A stretch of DNA of 47,505 nucleotides from Nocardia thailandica NBRC 100428 (GCF_000308795.1 NZ_BAGK01000060.1:1-47505); one strand, 5' to 3'; shown: positions 1 to 9,942, numbered from the stretch's first letter. Program-made: numbers and translations. Notes: generated by a model not told the origin, from the letters alone.

Positions 1-1061
1 CGGGCGAGCACGGTTCGGTGATCAAGACGCAGCCGCTGACCGGCGCGCCCGCGATTCCGGGGGCGCGCAACCAGCTCGTCCTGTACCGGTCGGTGGACGC
101 GCAGGGCAAGCCGGTCGCGGTCTCGGGGCTGCTGGCCGTGCCCGCCGGGACTCCGCCCGCGGGCGGGTGGCCGCTGATCTCGTGGGCGCCGGGGACGACG
201 GGGGTGGCCGACAAGTGCGCCGCCTCGCGGGACGACCGGGACTCCTCGCCCGTGCGCGACCTGCAGGCGAAATGGATCGCGGCCGGGTACGCCGTGGCGC
301 AGACCGACTATCAGGGCCTGGGGACAGCGGGCGAGCACGGCTACCTCATCGGGGAGACCGAACAGCGGGCCGTGGCCGACATGGCCACGGCGGCACGGTC
401 GGTCGACTCCTCGGTCGGCCGCCGCTGGGTCGCCATGGGGCACTCCCAGGGCGGGCACGCGGCGCTGTTCGCCGCGAGCGCCGCGAGCGCGTGGGCGCCG
501 CGGTCGGAGCTGCTCGGCGTGGTCGCCCTCGCGCCCGCCGCGCACCTGGGAGAGCAGGTGCGGGTGGCGAAGCTGGCCGCGGCGTCGCCGGTCGGCGGCC
601 TCGGCGCGGGCGACCTCGCGGTGTTCGTGCCGCTGCTGGTGCGCGGCGCGCAGACCGTCGGCTCCCTCGACACCTCGCGCTTCCTCACCGACAAGGCCAG
701 TTCCCTGCTGCCCCTGGCCGATTCGGAGTGCACCGGCGGCCTGCGCGACAAGAACCGCTGGGGCGGGCTGTCGCCCAGGGACGTCTTCACCAAGAACGCC
801 GACCTGGGCGACTTCCTGCGCGTCCTGGACACCAACGACCCCAGCTCGCTGCGCTTCGACGTCCCGGTCATGGTCCGTCAGGGGGGCCGCGACCTCACCG
901 TCACGCCCCAGTCCACCGAGGCCATGCTCGGCGAACTGAAGCTCCGCGGCCAGCACGTCGACTACGAGAAGTACGACGGCGTCGACCACGGCGGCATCCT
1001 CGCCGCCTCCTACGACGACGTCCGCGCCTGGGTGGACGCCCGCTTCGGCATCAGCCGCTGA
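1..1061 (+). CDS. Secretory lipase-type alpha/beta hydrolase, 5' truncated by window edge
   Basis: The reading frame is open from the first bases of the window (first whole codon at 3) to the TGA at 1059-1061, so the N-terminus, which would normally carry a signal peptide, lies outside. Counted from the GTG at 18, 347 residues are visible. The nucleophile elbow G-H-S-Q-G-G places the catalytic Ser near residue 143. An Asp in the segment RQGGRDLTV and a His in VDHGG near the C-terminus complete a plausible triad. The SWAPGTTG and TDYQGLG segments are typical of the LIP/secretory lipase family of actinobacteria, which hydrolyse lipid or other carboxyl esters outside the cytoplasm. The GTG at 18 is probably internal, because homologues have sequence upstream of this point. 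Substrate cannot be read from sequence. Confidence 0.85.
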   Translation, partial: GEHGSVIKTQPLTGAPAIPGARNQLVLYRSVDAQGKPVAVSGLLAVPAGTPPAGGWPLISWAPGTTGVADKCAASRDDRDSSPVRDLQAKWIAAGYAVAQTDYQGLGTAGEHGYLIGETEQRAVADMATAARSVDSSVGRRWVAMGHSQGGHAALFAASAASAWAPRSELLGVVALAPAAHLGEQVRVAKLAAASPVGGLGAGDLAVFVPLLVRGAQTVGSLDTSRFLTDKASSLLPLADSECTGGLRDKNRWGGLSPRDVFTKNADLGDFLRVLDTNDPSSLRFDVPVMVRQGGRDLTVTPQSTEAMLGELKLRGQHVDYEKYDGVDHGGILAASYDDVRAWVDARFGISR

Positions 1062-1085
1062 CCGGCCGCGCCGTCGCGTCGTGGT

Positions 1086-1136
1086 GTTCGCCCACAGCAG
1101 AGGGACCGCGTGCGCGGGCCCGCCGGTCTCTAGTCT
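1086..1136 (+). promoter_or_regulatory. Promoter and candidate ClgR/PopR box of the XRE regulator gene
   Basis: A -10 element TAGTCT lies at 1131-1136, placing a leaderless start at the ATG at 1143. CGCCCACAGCAG at 1089-1100 fits the ClgR operator core CGC-YNANR-GCG except for the last base. Its CACAGCAG part (1093-1100) occupies -50 to -43, exactly the position of the same octamer in front of the accessory clpP operon. Autoregulation is inferred. Confidence 0.55.
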
Positions 1137-1142
1137 CGGAGT

Positions 1143-1544
1143 ATGGGCGAGCGCGACGGACTGCAGGTCATCCCCGGCGGGCGCGAGGAGCGTCCCGAAC
1201 CGCTGTGGCGGGAGGTGCTGGGCGAGCGGTTGCGCGCGCTGCGGCAGGACCGGCGCTCGACGCTGGCCGAGACCGCCGGGCGGGCCGGGATCTCGCCCCA
1301 GTACCTGTCCGAGGTCGAGCGCGGGCGCAAGGAGCCGTCCAGCGAGATGATCGCGGCACTGGCCGGGGCGCTGGGTACCTCCGTCGGCGACCTGGTCGGC
1401 CAGGTCGCCGACGCGATGCGGACCGGCCGCCGGGTGGCGGCCGGCCGCAGGGCCGTGCCGCACCTGCGGTCGACGGCGCGGCCGGTGCCCCCGCTCGCCC
1501 GGCCCGGCGGAGCGGGCCCGAACGCCCTGCTCATGGCGGCCTGA
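1143..1544 (+). CDS. ClgR/PopR-type XRE-family transcriptional regulator
   Basis: A 133-residue protein with one XRE helix-turn-helix at about residues 25-80. The segment ISPQYLSEVERGRKEPSSEM matches the highly conserved recognition region of ClgR (M. tuberculosis Rv2745c) and Streptomyces PopR, which activate clp protease genes. The protein ends in ...LLMAA; a terminal Ala-Ala is the degron through which PopR and ClgR are reported to be destroyed by ClpP1P2. The gene converges on an accessory clpP pair with only 15 nt between the stop codons, and its upstream region shares a motif with that operon. The start is the ATG at 1143: TAGTCT at 1131-1136 sits at -12 to -7, so the mRNA is probably leaderless. 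Family assignment is strong; the choice between PopR-like and ClgR-like is inference from context. Confidence 0.85.
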   Translation: MGERDGLQVIPGGREERPEPLWREVLGERLRALRQDRRSTLAETAGRAGISPQYLSEVERGRKEPSSEMIAALAGALGTSVGDLVGQVADAMRTGRRVAAGRRAVPHLRSTARPVPPLARPGGAGPNALLMAA

Positions 1545-1578
1545 CCCTGCGCGGCGCGGTCAGCGCCGCTGGGTCAGG
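1540..1578. terminator. Bidirectional terminator between regulator and accessory clpP pair
   Basis: CCTGACCC (1540-1547) pairs with GGGTCAGG (1571-1578), and GCGGCGC (1551-1557) with GCGCCGC (1563-1569). The result is a 15-bp stem with a small internal bulge and a 5-nt loop. It overlaps the 3' ends of both convergent genes. Confidence 0.65.
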
Positions 1579-2153
1579 ACGTGGTCGACGAGCCCGTACT
1601 CGATCGCGGCCGCGGCGGTGAAGACCCGGTCGCGGTCGGTGTCGCGGCGCAGCGTCTCGGGTGTCTGGCCCGTGTGGTGGGACAGGATCTCCTCGATGGC
1701 GGCGCGCATGCGCACGATCTCGTCGGCCTGCAGGATGAGGTCGGGGATGGCGCCCTGGCCCCGGGTGGCCGGCTGGTGCAGGACGGCGCGGGCGTGCGGC
1801 AGCATGGCCCGGTGCCCGGCCTCCCCGCCCGCCAGCAGGACCGCCCCGACGGCGATCGCCTCGCCGACACAGGTCGTGTGCACGGGCGCCTGGATGAAGC
1901 GCATGGTGTCGTAGACGGCCAGCATGGCGGGCAGCTCGCCGCCCTCGCAGTTGATGTAGAGGTTGATGGGCAGCTCGGGATTGTCGGACTCGAGGTGCAG
2001 CAGCTGGGCGATCAGCGCGTTGGCGACGCCGGAGTCCATCGGGGTGCCCAGGTAGACGATGCGTTCGCCGAGCAGATGCGAGTAGATGTCGGTGACGCGT
2101 TCGCCGCCGCGCGGATGCTGGGAGACGACATTGGGGATCGTGTAGGTGCTCAT
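1560..2153 (-). CDS. Catalytically inactive ClpP paralogue (ClpP2/ClpP4-like, ClpR-type)
   Basis: A 197-residue full-length ClpP fold whose closest relative in this window is housekeeping ClpP2 (shared HQP, DTDRD and AIEYGLVD-type segments). The catalytic serine is missing: where ClpP2 reads [12 protein letters not shown] this protein reads VGEAIAVGAVLL, so Ala101 (codon GCC) replaces Ser. His126 and Asp175 of the triad remain. The substrate-binding NSPGG motif is altered to NCEGG (residues 68-72). It is the second gene of a two-gene unit, 36 nt after an active ClpP. Such a subunit could form a mixed tetradecamer with the active partner, as cyanobacterial and plastid ClpR does, but that is inference. 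Start ATG at 2153; no strong ribosome site is visible. Confidence 0.88.
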   Translation of the reverse strand: MSTYTIPNVVSQHPRGGERVTDIYSHLLGERIVYLGTPMDSGVANALIAQLLHLESDNPELPINLYINCEGGELPAMLAVYDTMRFIQAPVHTTCVGEAIAVGAVLLAGGEAGHRAMLPHARAVLHQPATRGQGAIPDLILQADEIVRMRAAIEEILSHHTGQTPETLRRDTDRDRVFTAAAAIEYGLVDHVLTQRR

Positions 2154-2189
2154 GGTTGTCCGTTCTGCGCGCAGGGGTGGGGTGGCCGC

Positions 2190-2849
2190 TCAGGCGTCGC
2201 CGTCGGCGCCGGGCCCGTCGTCACCGGGGAGCCGCCCCCACCCGGCCGGGGTCAGGCCGAAGCGGTGCCGCTGCGGGATCACCTGGTCGAAGGACTCGAC
2301 GACGTGGTCGACGAAGCCGTACTCCAGGGCCTGGGGCGCGGTGAACCAGCGGTCGTGCAGGGAGTCCTCGTAGACGCGCTCGTAGGGCTGGCCGGTGTCG
2401 GCGGCGATGAGCCCGAGCACGGTCTCCACGGTGTGGCGCAGGTCGTGTGCCTGCACCTCCACCTCGACCGCGGAGCCGCCGATGCCTGCCGAGCCCTGGT
2501 GCATGAGCACGCGCGCGTGCGGCATGGCGTAGCGGCGGCCGGGGGTGCCCGAGGACAGCAGGAACTGCCCGGCGCTGCACGCCAGGCCGAGCGCGAGCGT
2601 CGCGACCTCGCAGGGGATCAGGTTCATCACGTCGCGGATGGCGAGCATGGAGGGCACGGAGCCGCCGGGGGAGTGGATCCACAGCGCAATGTCGGCGCGC
2701 GCGTCCTCGGCGGCGAGGGTGAGCATCTGGGTGAGCAGCAGGGTGCCGTTGTCGTCGTCGAGCGGGCCGTCGAGGACGAGGATGCGGCGGGCGAAGAGGT
2801 GTTCGCGTGCCCGCCGGTCGAACATCGGGGTGGTGCGTTCGGTAGCCAT
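2190..2849 (-). CDS. Accessory ClpP protease subunit (ClpP1/ClpP3-like, active triad)
   Basis: A 219-residue ClpP serine peptidase with an intact triad: Ser92 in LGLACSAGQFLL, His117 in ARVLMHQ and Asp166 in SLHDRWFT. The HSPGG strand motif is at residues 59-63. GSAGIGGSA after the His resembles housekeeping ClpP1, so this is the ClpP1-type half of an accessory pair arranged in the same order as clpP1-clpP2. The C-terminal tail beyond residue 185 is long and Gly/Asp/Pro-rich. The ATG at 2849 was chosen because CAGTCT lies at -12 to -7, giving a leaderless transcript; a longer in-frame ORF upstream has no support. pepN lies upstream on the same strand with a 172-nt gap that contains the candidate operator. 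Likely regulated by the convergent ClgR/PopR-type gene. Confidence 0.9.
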   Translation of the reverse strand: MATERTTPMFDRRAREHLFARRILVLDGPLDDDNGTLLLTQMLTLAAEDARADIALWIHSPGGSVPSMLAIRDVMNLIPCEVATLALGLACSAGQFLLSSGTPGRRYAMPHARVLMHQGSAGIGGSAVEVEVQAHDLRHTVETVLGLIAADTGQPYERVYEDSLHDRWFTAPQALEYGFVDHVVESFDQVIPQRHRFGLTPAGWGRLPGDDGPGADGDA

Positions 2850-2933
2850 GCCCCGAGACTGCCCGGCGCACGGGCGGCTCCGCCGCCGTCGCTGCTGTGA
2901 GCGGATCCGCTGTGAGCAGCGGCGTTCGCCGCG
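2850..2933 (-). promoter_or_regulatory. Promoter and imperfect 30-bp dyad upstream of the accessory clpP operon
   Basis: Read on the minus strand, AGTCTCGGGGC precedes the ATG at 2849, with CAGTCT at 2861-2856 as the -10. An inverted repeat spans 2891-2920: GCTGCT and AGCAGC form the outer arms and a perfect AGCGGATCCGCT (2900-2911) the centre. The proximal half reads CCGCTCACAGCAG on the minus strand, nearly the same as the element before the XRE regulator and at the same distance. The position -42 to -71 suits an activator. Function is inferred. Confidence 0.55.
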
Positions 2934-3021
2934 TCGGCGGCACGGGTCGCCGCGGCCTCCTCTCGGAGACTGCGGCGACCGTGGCGACCGCGGCGACCGC
3001 CGGGTCCGGCGCGGGTGGGGA

Positions 3022-5613
<2,592 letters not shown>

Positions 5614-5762
5614 CGGTACTTGACACTCCTTCGTCGTCGACGAACACGGCACGGGGGAGCACCGCCGGCGAACGAGGCGGGGTGGTGCTCACGACGGTGT
5701 CCACAATGCCACCTGCCGCTGACCCCCGCTCACGACTTTCCGCCCGTGCCGTGCCCGCGCGC

Positions 5763-6710
5763 TCAGACCATCGAGACGACGAGTTTGCCCAGTGTCCGGT
5801 TCGTGTCGCCGAGTGCATGCGCGGTCGCCGCCTCCTCGGGCGGGAACACCCCGGCGATGGTCGGGCGGAGCGCGCCCGAGCCGAGCAGGTCGGCGATGGC
5901 GACCATGCCCTGATGATCGGCCTCGACCAGCAGCGACGCCACGCGCACGCCGTGGCGGTCCGCCGCCGCCCGCAGCCGCGGCCCCGCGCCGGGGAGCAGG
6001 GTAACGAGCAGGCCGCCGGGCCGCAGCGTCGGCAGCGACCGCAGCGCGTTCTCCTCGCCGAGCGTGTCGAGCACCACGTCGACCTCGCGCACGGTCCCGG
6101 CGACGTCGACCCGCCGGTAGTCGATCAGTTCGTCGGCGCCGAGCCCGCGCAGGTGCTCGTGCTTGGCCGCGCTCGCGGTGCCGATGACGTACGCGCCACG
6201 GGACTTGGCGATCTGCACCGCGAGGTGGCCGACTCCGCCCGCGGCGGCGTGGATCAGGACCCGCTGCCCGGCGCGGACGTCCGCGGTGTCGACGAGGGCC
6301 TGCCAGGCGGTGAGCGCGGCCAGCGGTGTCGCCCCGGCCACGACGTGGTCGACCCCGGCGGGCTTGCGCGCGAAGGCGCGGGCAGGGCCGGTGGCGTAGT
6401 CGGCCAGCGCGCCGTGCCCGTACGGGTAGGGCAGCATGCCGAACACCTCGTCGCCGGGCGCGAACAGGGTGACGCCGAAACCGACGGCCTCGACGACGCC
6501 GGAGACGTCCCAGCCGAGGACGAACGGCGGTGGCGGAAGGAACAATCCGGGCAGGGCCCGGTGCTTCCAGTCGGTCGGGTTCAGCCCGGCGGCGTGCACC
6601 CGGACGAGCACTTCGCTCGGACCCGGTGCCGGCCGGGGGATCTCGGTCACGTGCAGGACCTCGGGACCTCCGAGGACGTCCTGGCTGACGGCGCGCATGG
6701 TATCGGTCAC
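5763..6710 (-). CDS. NADP-dependent quinone oxidoreductase-like MDR protein
   Basis: A 315-residue zinc-free medium-chain dehydrogenase/reductase. The N-terminal GroES-like domain runs from about 5 to 120 (AAGLNPTDWKHR, GWDVSGVVEAVG). The Rossmann domain contains the nucleotide-binding AAAGGVGHLAVQIAK followed by GTAS. No cysteine-rich structural zinc loop is present, which places it with the quinone oxidoreductases that reduce quinones or enones with NADPH. The GTG at 6710 has GGAG about 5 nt upstream on the coding strand; the downstream ATG at 6698 lacks a ribosome site. It is divergent from a GlxA-family regulator, with a 70-nt shared promoter region. Confidence 0.85.
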   Translation of the reverse strand: MTDTMRAVSQDVLGGPEVLHVTEIPRPAPGPSEVLVRVHAAGLNPTDWKHRALPGLFLPPPPFVLGWDVSGVVEAVGFGVTLFAPGDEVFGMLPYPYGHGALADYATGPARAFARKPAGVDHVVAGATPLAALTAWQALVDTADVRAGQRVLIHAAAGGVGHLAVQIAKSRGAYVIGTASAAKHEHLRGLGADELIDYRRVDVAGTVREVDVVLDTLGEENALRSLPTLRPGGLLVTLLPGAGPRLRAAADRHGVRVASLLVEADHQGMVAIADLLGSGALRPTIAGVFPPEEAATAHALGDTNRTLGKLVVSMV

Positions 6711-6762
6711 GCGCTCCACGGTGCCGGGTCCGGCGCGCGGAGGAAATGGCAGAGAAGTCATC

Positions 6763-6774
6763 ATCCGATAGGAT
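6763..6774 (+). promoter_or_regulatory. Leaderless promoter with overlapping small dyad
   Basis: TAGGAT at 6769-6774 lies at -12 to -7 of the ATG at 6781. It overlaps an ATCC-N4-GGAT dyad (6763-6774) that could be an operator for the adjacent divergent pair. The dyad is short and unproven. Confidence 0.4.
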
Positions 6775-6780
6775 CGTGCC

Positions 6781-7734
6781 ATGCATCGTGTGGTTGTCCT
6801 GGCCCTCGACGGCGTCTACCCCTTCGAATTGGGCATTCCCCGGCGGATATTCGGCAACCTCGCCGACCGCTACGAGGTCATGACCTGCTCCGCCGACGGC
6901 GCGCCCGTGCAGACCTGTGCCGACTACCGGATCGTCGTCGAACACGGGCCGGAACTGCTGGCCACCGCCGACACCGTGGTGATCCCCTCCTGCGATCCCG
7001 AGGGCGCGACCGCCGGCCTCGACCCGGCGGTCACCGCCGCGCTCGCGCGGATCCGGCCGGGCACGCGCATCGTGTCGATCTGCACGGGCGCGTTCGTGCT
7101 GGCCGAGGCGGGCCTGCTCGACGGGCGCCCCGCCACCACGCACTGGCGCCTGGCCGACCGCTTCCGCGCGCGCTTCCCGCACATCGCCCTCGACCCCGAT
7201 GTGCTCTTCGTCGACGACGGCGACGTGCTGACCTCCGCGGGCGCGGCCTCCGGCATCGACCTGTGCCTGCACATCGTGCGCGCCGATCACGGCAGCGCGG
7301 TCGCCAATCACGTGGCCCGCCTGGCCGTCGTCCCGCCGTGGCGCGACGGCGGCCAGGCCCAGTACATCGATCTGCCGGTCCCGGATCCGGCGGTGGCGGG
7401 CACCGCCGCGATCCGGCACTGGGCCGTGCAGCACCTCGACCTGCCGATCACCATGGGCGAGCTGGCCGAGCGGGCGGGCATGAGCAAGCGCACCTTCGCC
7501 CGCCGCTTCGTCGACGAGGTCGGCCTGAGCCCCGGGCGCTGGCTCATCCAGCAGCGGGTGGCGCGGGCGCGGCACCTGCTCGAGGTGAGCGACCTGTCGG
7601 TCGAGCAGATCGCCGGGCGCGTCGGGTTCGCCACCGGCGCCTCGCTGCGCCAGCACTTCCAGGCGGCGGTCGGCGTCGCGCCCCTGGCCTACCGGCGCAC
7701 CTTCCGCGTCCCCGCCGACCGGGTGAGCGCCTGA
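6781..7734 (+). CDS. GlxA-family transcriptional regulator (DJ-1/PfpI domain plus AraC HTH)
   Basis: A 317-residue regulator. Residues 1-170 form a class-I glutamine amidotransferase-like/DJ-1 domain with Cys101 in the nucleophile-elbow-like segment ICTGAFVLAEAG. The following GRPATTHW is the hallmark of GlxA-type regulators. Residues about 210-310 carry two AraC helix-turn-helices (MGELAERAGMSKRTFARRF and VEQIAGRVGFATGASLRQHF). The start is the ATG at 6781 with a leaderless -10 element. It is divergent from the quinone oxidoreductase gene and may control it; no effector can be read from the sequence. Confidence 0.9.
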   Translation: MHRVVVLALDGVYPFELGIPRRIFGNLADRYEVMTCSADGAPVQTCADYRIVVEHGPELLATADTVVIPSCDPEGATAGLDPAVTAALARIRPGTRIVSICTGAFVLAEAGLLDGRPATTHWRLADRFRARFPHIALDPDVLFVDDGDVLTSAGAASGIDLCLHIVRADHGSAVANHVARLAVVPPWRDGGQAQYIDLPVPDPAVAGTAAIRHWAVQHLDLPITMGELAERAGMSKRTFARRFVDEVGLSPGRWLIQQRVARARHLLEVSDLSVEQIAGRVGFATGASLRQHFQAAVGVAPLAYRRTFRVPADRVSA

Positions 7735-7787
7735 CCTCGGTAGAGTTCTGGCGAACCAGCAGGTATCCAGGATTCGGAGGCTCGACG

Positions 7788-8624
7788 TTGAAGCATGTGC
7801 ACGCCGGGAAGGTTCGTGACCTCTACTCCGACGGCGACACCCTGCTGCTGGTCGCCTCCGACCGCGTGTCGGTCTACGACGTCGTGCTGCCCACCCCGAT
7901 CCCCGGCAAGGGCGCGTTGCTGACCCAGCTGTCGAACTGGTGGTTCGAGTACTTCTCCGACATCCCCAACCACGTGGTCTCGGCGACCGACGTGCCCGCC
8001 GAGTTCGCCGGGCGCGGCATCCGCGTCAAGCCGCTGAAGATGCTCGCGGTCGAGTGCATCGCGCGCGGGTACCTGACCGGGTCGGGCCTCAAGGAGTACC
8101 AGGCCACCGGCACGGTGTCCGGGATCGCGCTGCCGCCGGGCCTGCGCGACGGCGACAAGCTGCCCGAGCCCCTGTTCACCCCGTCCACCAAGGCCGCCGA
8201 AGGGCACGACGAGGCGATCAGTTTCGCCGACGTGGTGAACCAGGAGGGCCGCGAGGTCGCCGAGAAGCTGCGCGACCTGACCCTCGAGATCTACACCCGC
8301 GGCGCCGCGCACGCGGCCGAGGCGGGCGTCATCGTCGCCGACACCAAGGTCGAATTCGGCTGGGACGGCGACGTGCTCACCCTCGGCGACGAGGTGCTGA
8401 CCTCCGATTCGTCGCGCTTCTGGCCCGCCGACCAGTGGGAGCCGGGCCGCGCCCAGCCCTCCTTCGACAAGCAGTTCGTGCGCGACTGGGCGACCTCGAC
8501 CGGCTGGAACAAGGAGTACCCCGGCCCCGAGATCCCGGCCGAGGTGGTCGAGGTGACCCGGGCCAAGTACGAGGAAGCCTACGAGCGCATCACCGGCCGC
8601 CGCTGGACGGCGGACCGGGGCTGA
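7788..8624 (+). CDS. purC: Phosphoribosylaminoimidazole-succinocarboxamide synthase
   Basis: SAICAR synthetase, which joins CAIR and aspartate with ATP in de novo purine synthesis; cytoplasmic. 278 residues, near the family norm of about 240-300. Visible signatures are HAGKVRDLYSDGDTLLLVASDRVSVYDVV at the N-terminus, LKMLAVECIARGYLTGSGLKEY in the middle, and DTKVEFG with DEVLTSDSSRFWP near the C-terminus. The TTG at 7788 is chosen because GGAGG (7776-7780) is 7 nt upstream and the family sequence begins right there; a GTG at 7797 is the alternative. TAGAGT at 7741-7746 may be its -10. It stands alone among regulators and redox genes here, without other pur genes. Confidence 0.96.
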   Translation: MKHVHAGKVRDLYSDGDTLLLVASDRVSVYDVVLPTPIPGKGALLTQLSNWWFEYFSDIPNHVVSATDVPAEFAGRGIRVKPLKMLAVECIARGYLTGSGLKEYQATGTVSGIALPPGLRDGDKLPEPLFTPSTKAAEGHDEAISFADVVNQEGREVAEKLRDLTLEIYTRGAAHAAEAGVIVADTKVEFGWDGDVLTLGDEVLTSDSSRFWPADQWEPGRAQPSFDKQFVRDWATSTGWNKEYPGPEIPAEVVEVTRAKYEEAYERITGRRWTADRG

Positions 8625-8641
8625 CCCCTCGCCCGGCGCGC

Positions 8642-8998
8642 TCAGTGCACCGGCGCCGCGACACCTTTCACGGCGCAGATGTGCGCCATGTTCGCGCTGC
8701 CCCACGCGCCGAGCGTCACCAGCGCAGCGTTGAGCGAGACGCCCAGCTCGGTGAGTGAGTACTCGACCTTCGGCGGCACCTGGGCGTAGACCTCGCGGTG
8801 CACGATGCCGTCGTGCTCGAGTTCGCGCAGCTGCTGGATCAGCATCTTCTCCGTGGCCCCCGGCACCAGCCGCTTGAGGTCACCGAACCGCTGGGTGCCG
8901 GTGGACAGGGCCCACAGGATCAGCGCCTTCCACTTGCCGCCGACGACGTCGAGGGCCGCGTCGATGCCGCAGGAATACGGACGCTCTCGGTGCTTCAT
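8642..8998 (-). CDS. HxlR-family winged-helix transcriptional regulator
   Basis: A 118-residue HxlR-type regulator. It has the characteristic CGIDAALDVVGGKWKALILWAL opening with a redox-reactive-type Cys10, the wing region FGDLKRLVPGATEKMLIQQLRELEHDGIVHREVY and the VEYSLTELG segment. HxlR regulators often sense electrophiles or oxidants through this N-terminal Cys. AAGG lies about 6 nt upstream of the ATG at 8998. The gene is divergent from an imine-reductase-like dehydrogenase; the 125-nt intergenic region is AT-rich and contains an ACTTAC-N6-GTGAGT dyad of the HxlR operator type. Control of the neighbour is inferred. Confidence 0.9.
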   Translation of the reverse strand: MKHRERPYSCGIDAALDVVGGKWKALILWALSTGTQRFGDLKRLVPGATEKMLIQQLRELEHDGIVHREVYAQVPPKVEYSLTELGVSLNAALVTLGAWGSANMAHICAVKGVAAPVH

Positions 8999-9007
8999 GC
9001 TCGCCTT

Positions 9008-9025
9008 ACTTACTTTTTGGTGAGT
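9008..9025. promoter_or_regulatory. Candidate HxlR operator
   Basis: An inverted repeat ACTTAC (9008-9013), 6-nt spacer, GTGAGT (9020-9025). It lies directly upstream of the HxlR gene and in the divergent promoter region. It resembles the TACTTAC-type half-sites reported for this family. Confidence 0.5.
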
Positions 9026-9123
9026 ATCGGACTTGATAGTCGGTACTTGTGAAGTGTAGTGCTACCGGCAAATCTGGGAGCACATCGCCGATCGGCGGTG
9101 CGAGCTTCGGAACAAGGGGAGAC

Positions 9124-9942
9124 ATGGGCAACTCGGTGGGCGCACAGCGGGTTTCGGTGATCGGTCTCGGTGCGATGGGTACCGCGCTCGCCCGGGCGCT
9201 GCTGGCCGCGGGCCATCGGGTGACGGTGTGGAATCGCACCGCCGCCCGCGCCGAGCCGCTGGCGGCGGCGGGCGCGGCGCTCGCCGAGAGCGCGGCCGCG
9301 GCGATGACGGCGGCCGACCTGGTGATCCTGTGCGTACTCGACGACGCGGCGGTGCGCGAACATCTCGAGCCCGCCGCGGACCGGCTGCGGGGCCGCACCG
9401 TGGTCAACCTGACCACCACGACGCCCGAGCAGGCGCGGGCGCTGGGGCGGTGGGCGCACGAGCGCGGCATCGATCTCGTCGACGGCGGGATCATGGCCGT
9501 GCCGTCGATGATCTGCGGACCGGCGGCCTTCGTGCTCTACAGCGGCGCGACCGCGGCCTTCGAGCGCTTCCGGCCGGTTCTCGAGGTCTTCGGGCGCGCG
9601 GAGTACGTCGGCCCGGATTTCGGCGCGGCGGCCATGTACGACCTGGCCATCCTCGGCGGCATGTACTCGATGTTCGCCGGTTTCCGGCAGGGCGGGCAGA
9701 TGGTGCGCACCGCGGGCGGCACCGCCGCGCACCTGGCGACCCTGATGGCGCCGTTCCTGCAGGCGATGACCGCCATGCTGGCCCGGTACGCCCCCGGCAT
9801 CGACGACCCGGCGAACTACGTGCCGGAGCAGAGCGCCGAATTCACCGCGAGCGCGCTGGCCACCATCGAGCTGGCGGCCGAGGAGGCGGGCACCGGGTCC
9901 GAGCTCCTCGGCGTGCTGCTGCGCACCCTCCCCGGCCTGTGA
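9124..9942 (+). CDS. NAD(P)-binding imine-reductase-like dehydrogenase (6PGDH/beta-HAD superfamily)
   Basis: 272 residues. The N-terminal Rossmann fold carries VIGLGAMGTALARALLAAGH and VWNRT, the latter typical of NADP-preferring members. LVDGGIMAVPSMICG and the following all-helical C-terminal domain with AAMYDLAILGGMYSMFAGF resemble imine reductases (IREDs) more than 3-hydroxyisobutyrate dehydrogenases. IREDs reduce cyclic imines, but the physiological substrate here is unknown. The ATG at 9124 follows AGGGGAG at a normal distance. Divergent from an HxlR regulator; followed by a very strong hairpin terminator. Confidence 0.85.
   Translation: MGNSVGAQRVSVIGLGAMGTALARALLAAGHRVTVWNRTAARAEPLAAAGAALAESAAAAMTAADLVILCVLDDAAVREHLEPAADRLRGRTVVNLTTTTPEQARALGRWAHERGIDLVDGGIMAVPSMICGPAAFVLYSGATAAFERFRPVLEVFGRAEYVGPDFGAAAMYDLAILGGMYSMFAGFRQGGQMVRTAGGTAAHLATLMAPFLQAMTAMLARYAPGIDDPANYVPEQSAEFTASALATIELAAEEAGTGSELLGVLLRTLPGL

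Noticed and set aside
2974..2999. Three tandem GGCGACCG units, 9 bp apart
   Set aside because: Short and common in high-GC intergenic DNA; no link to a regulator or array could be supported.
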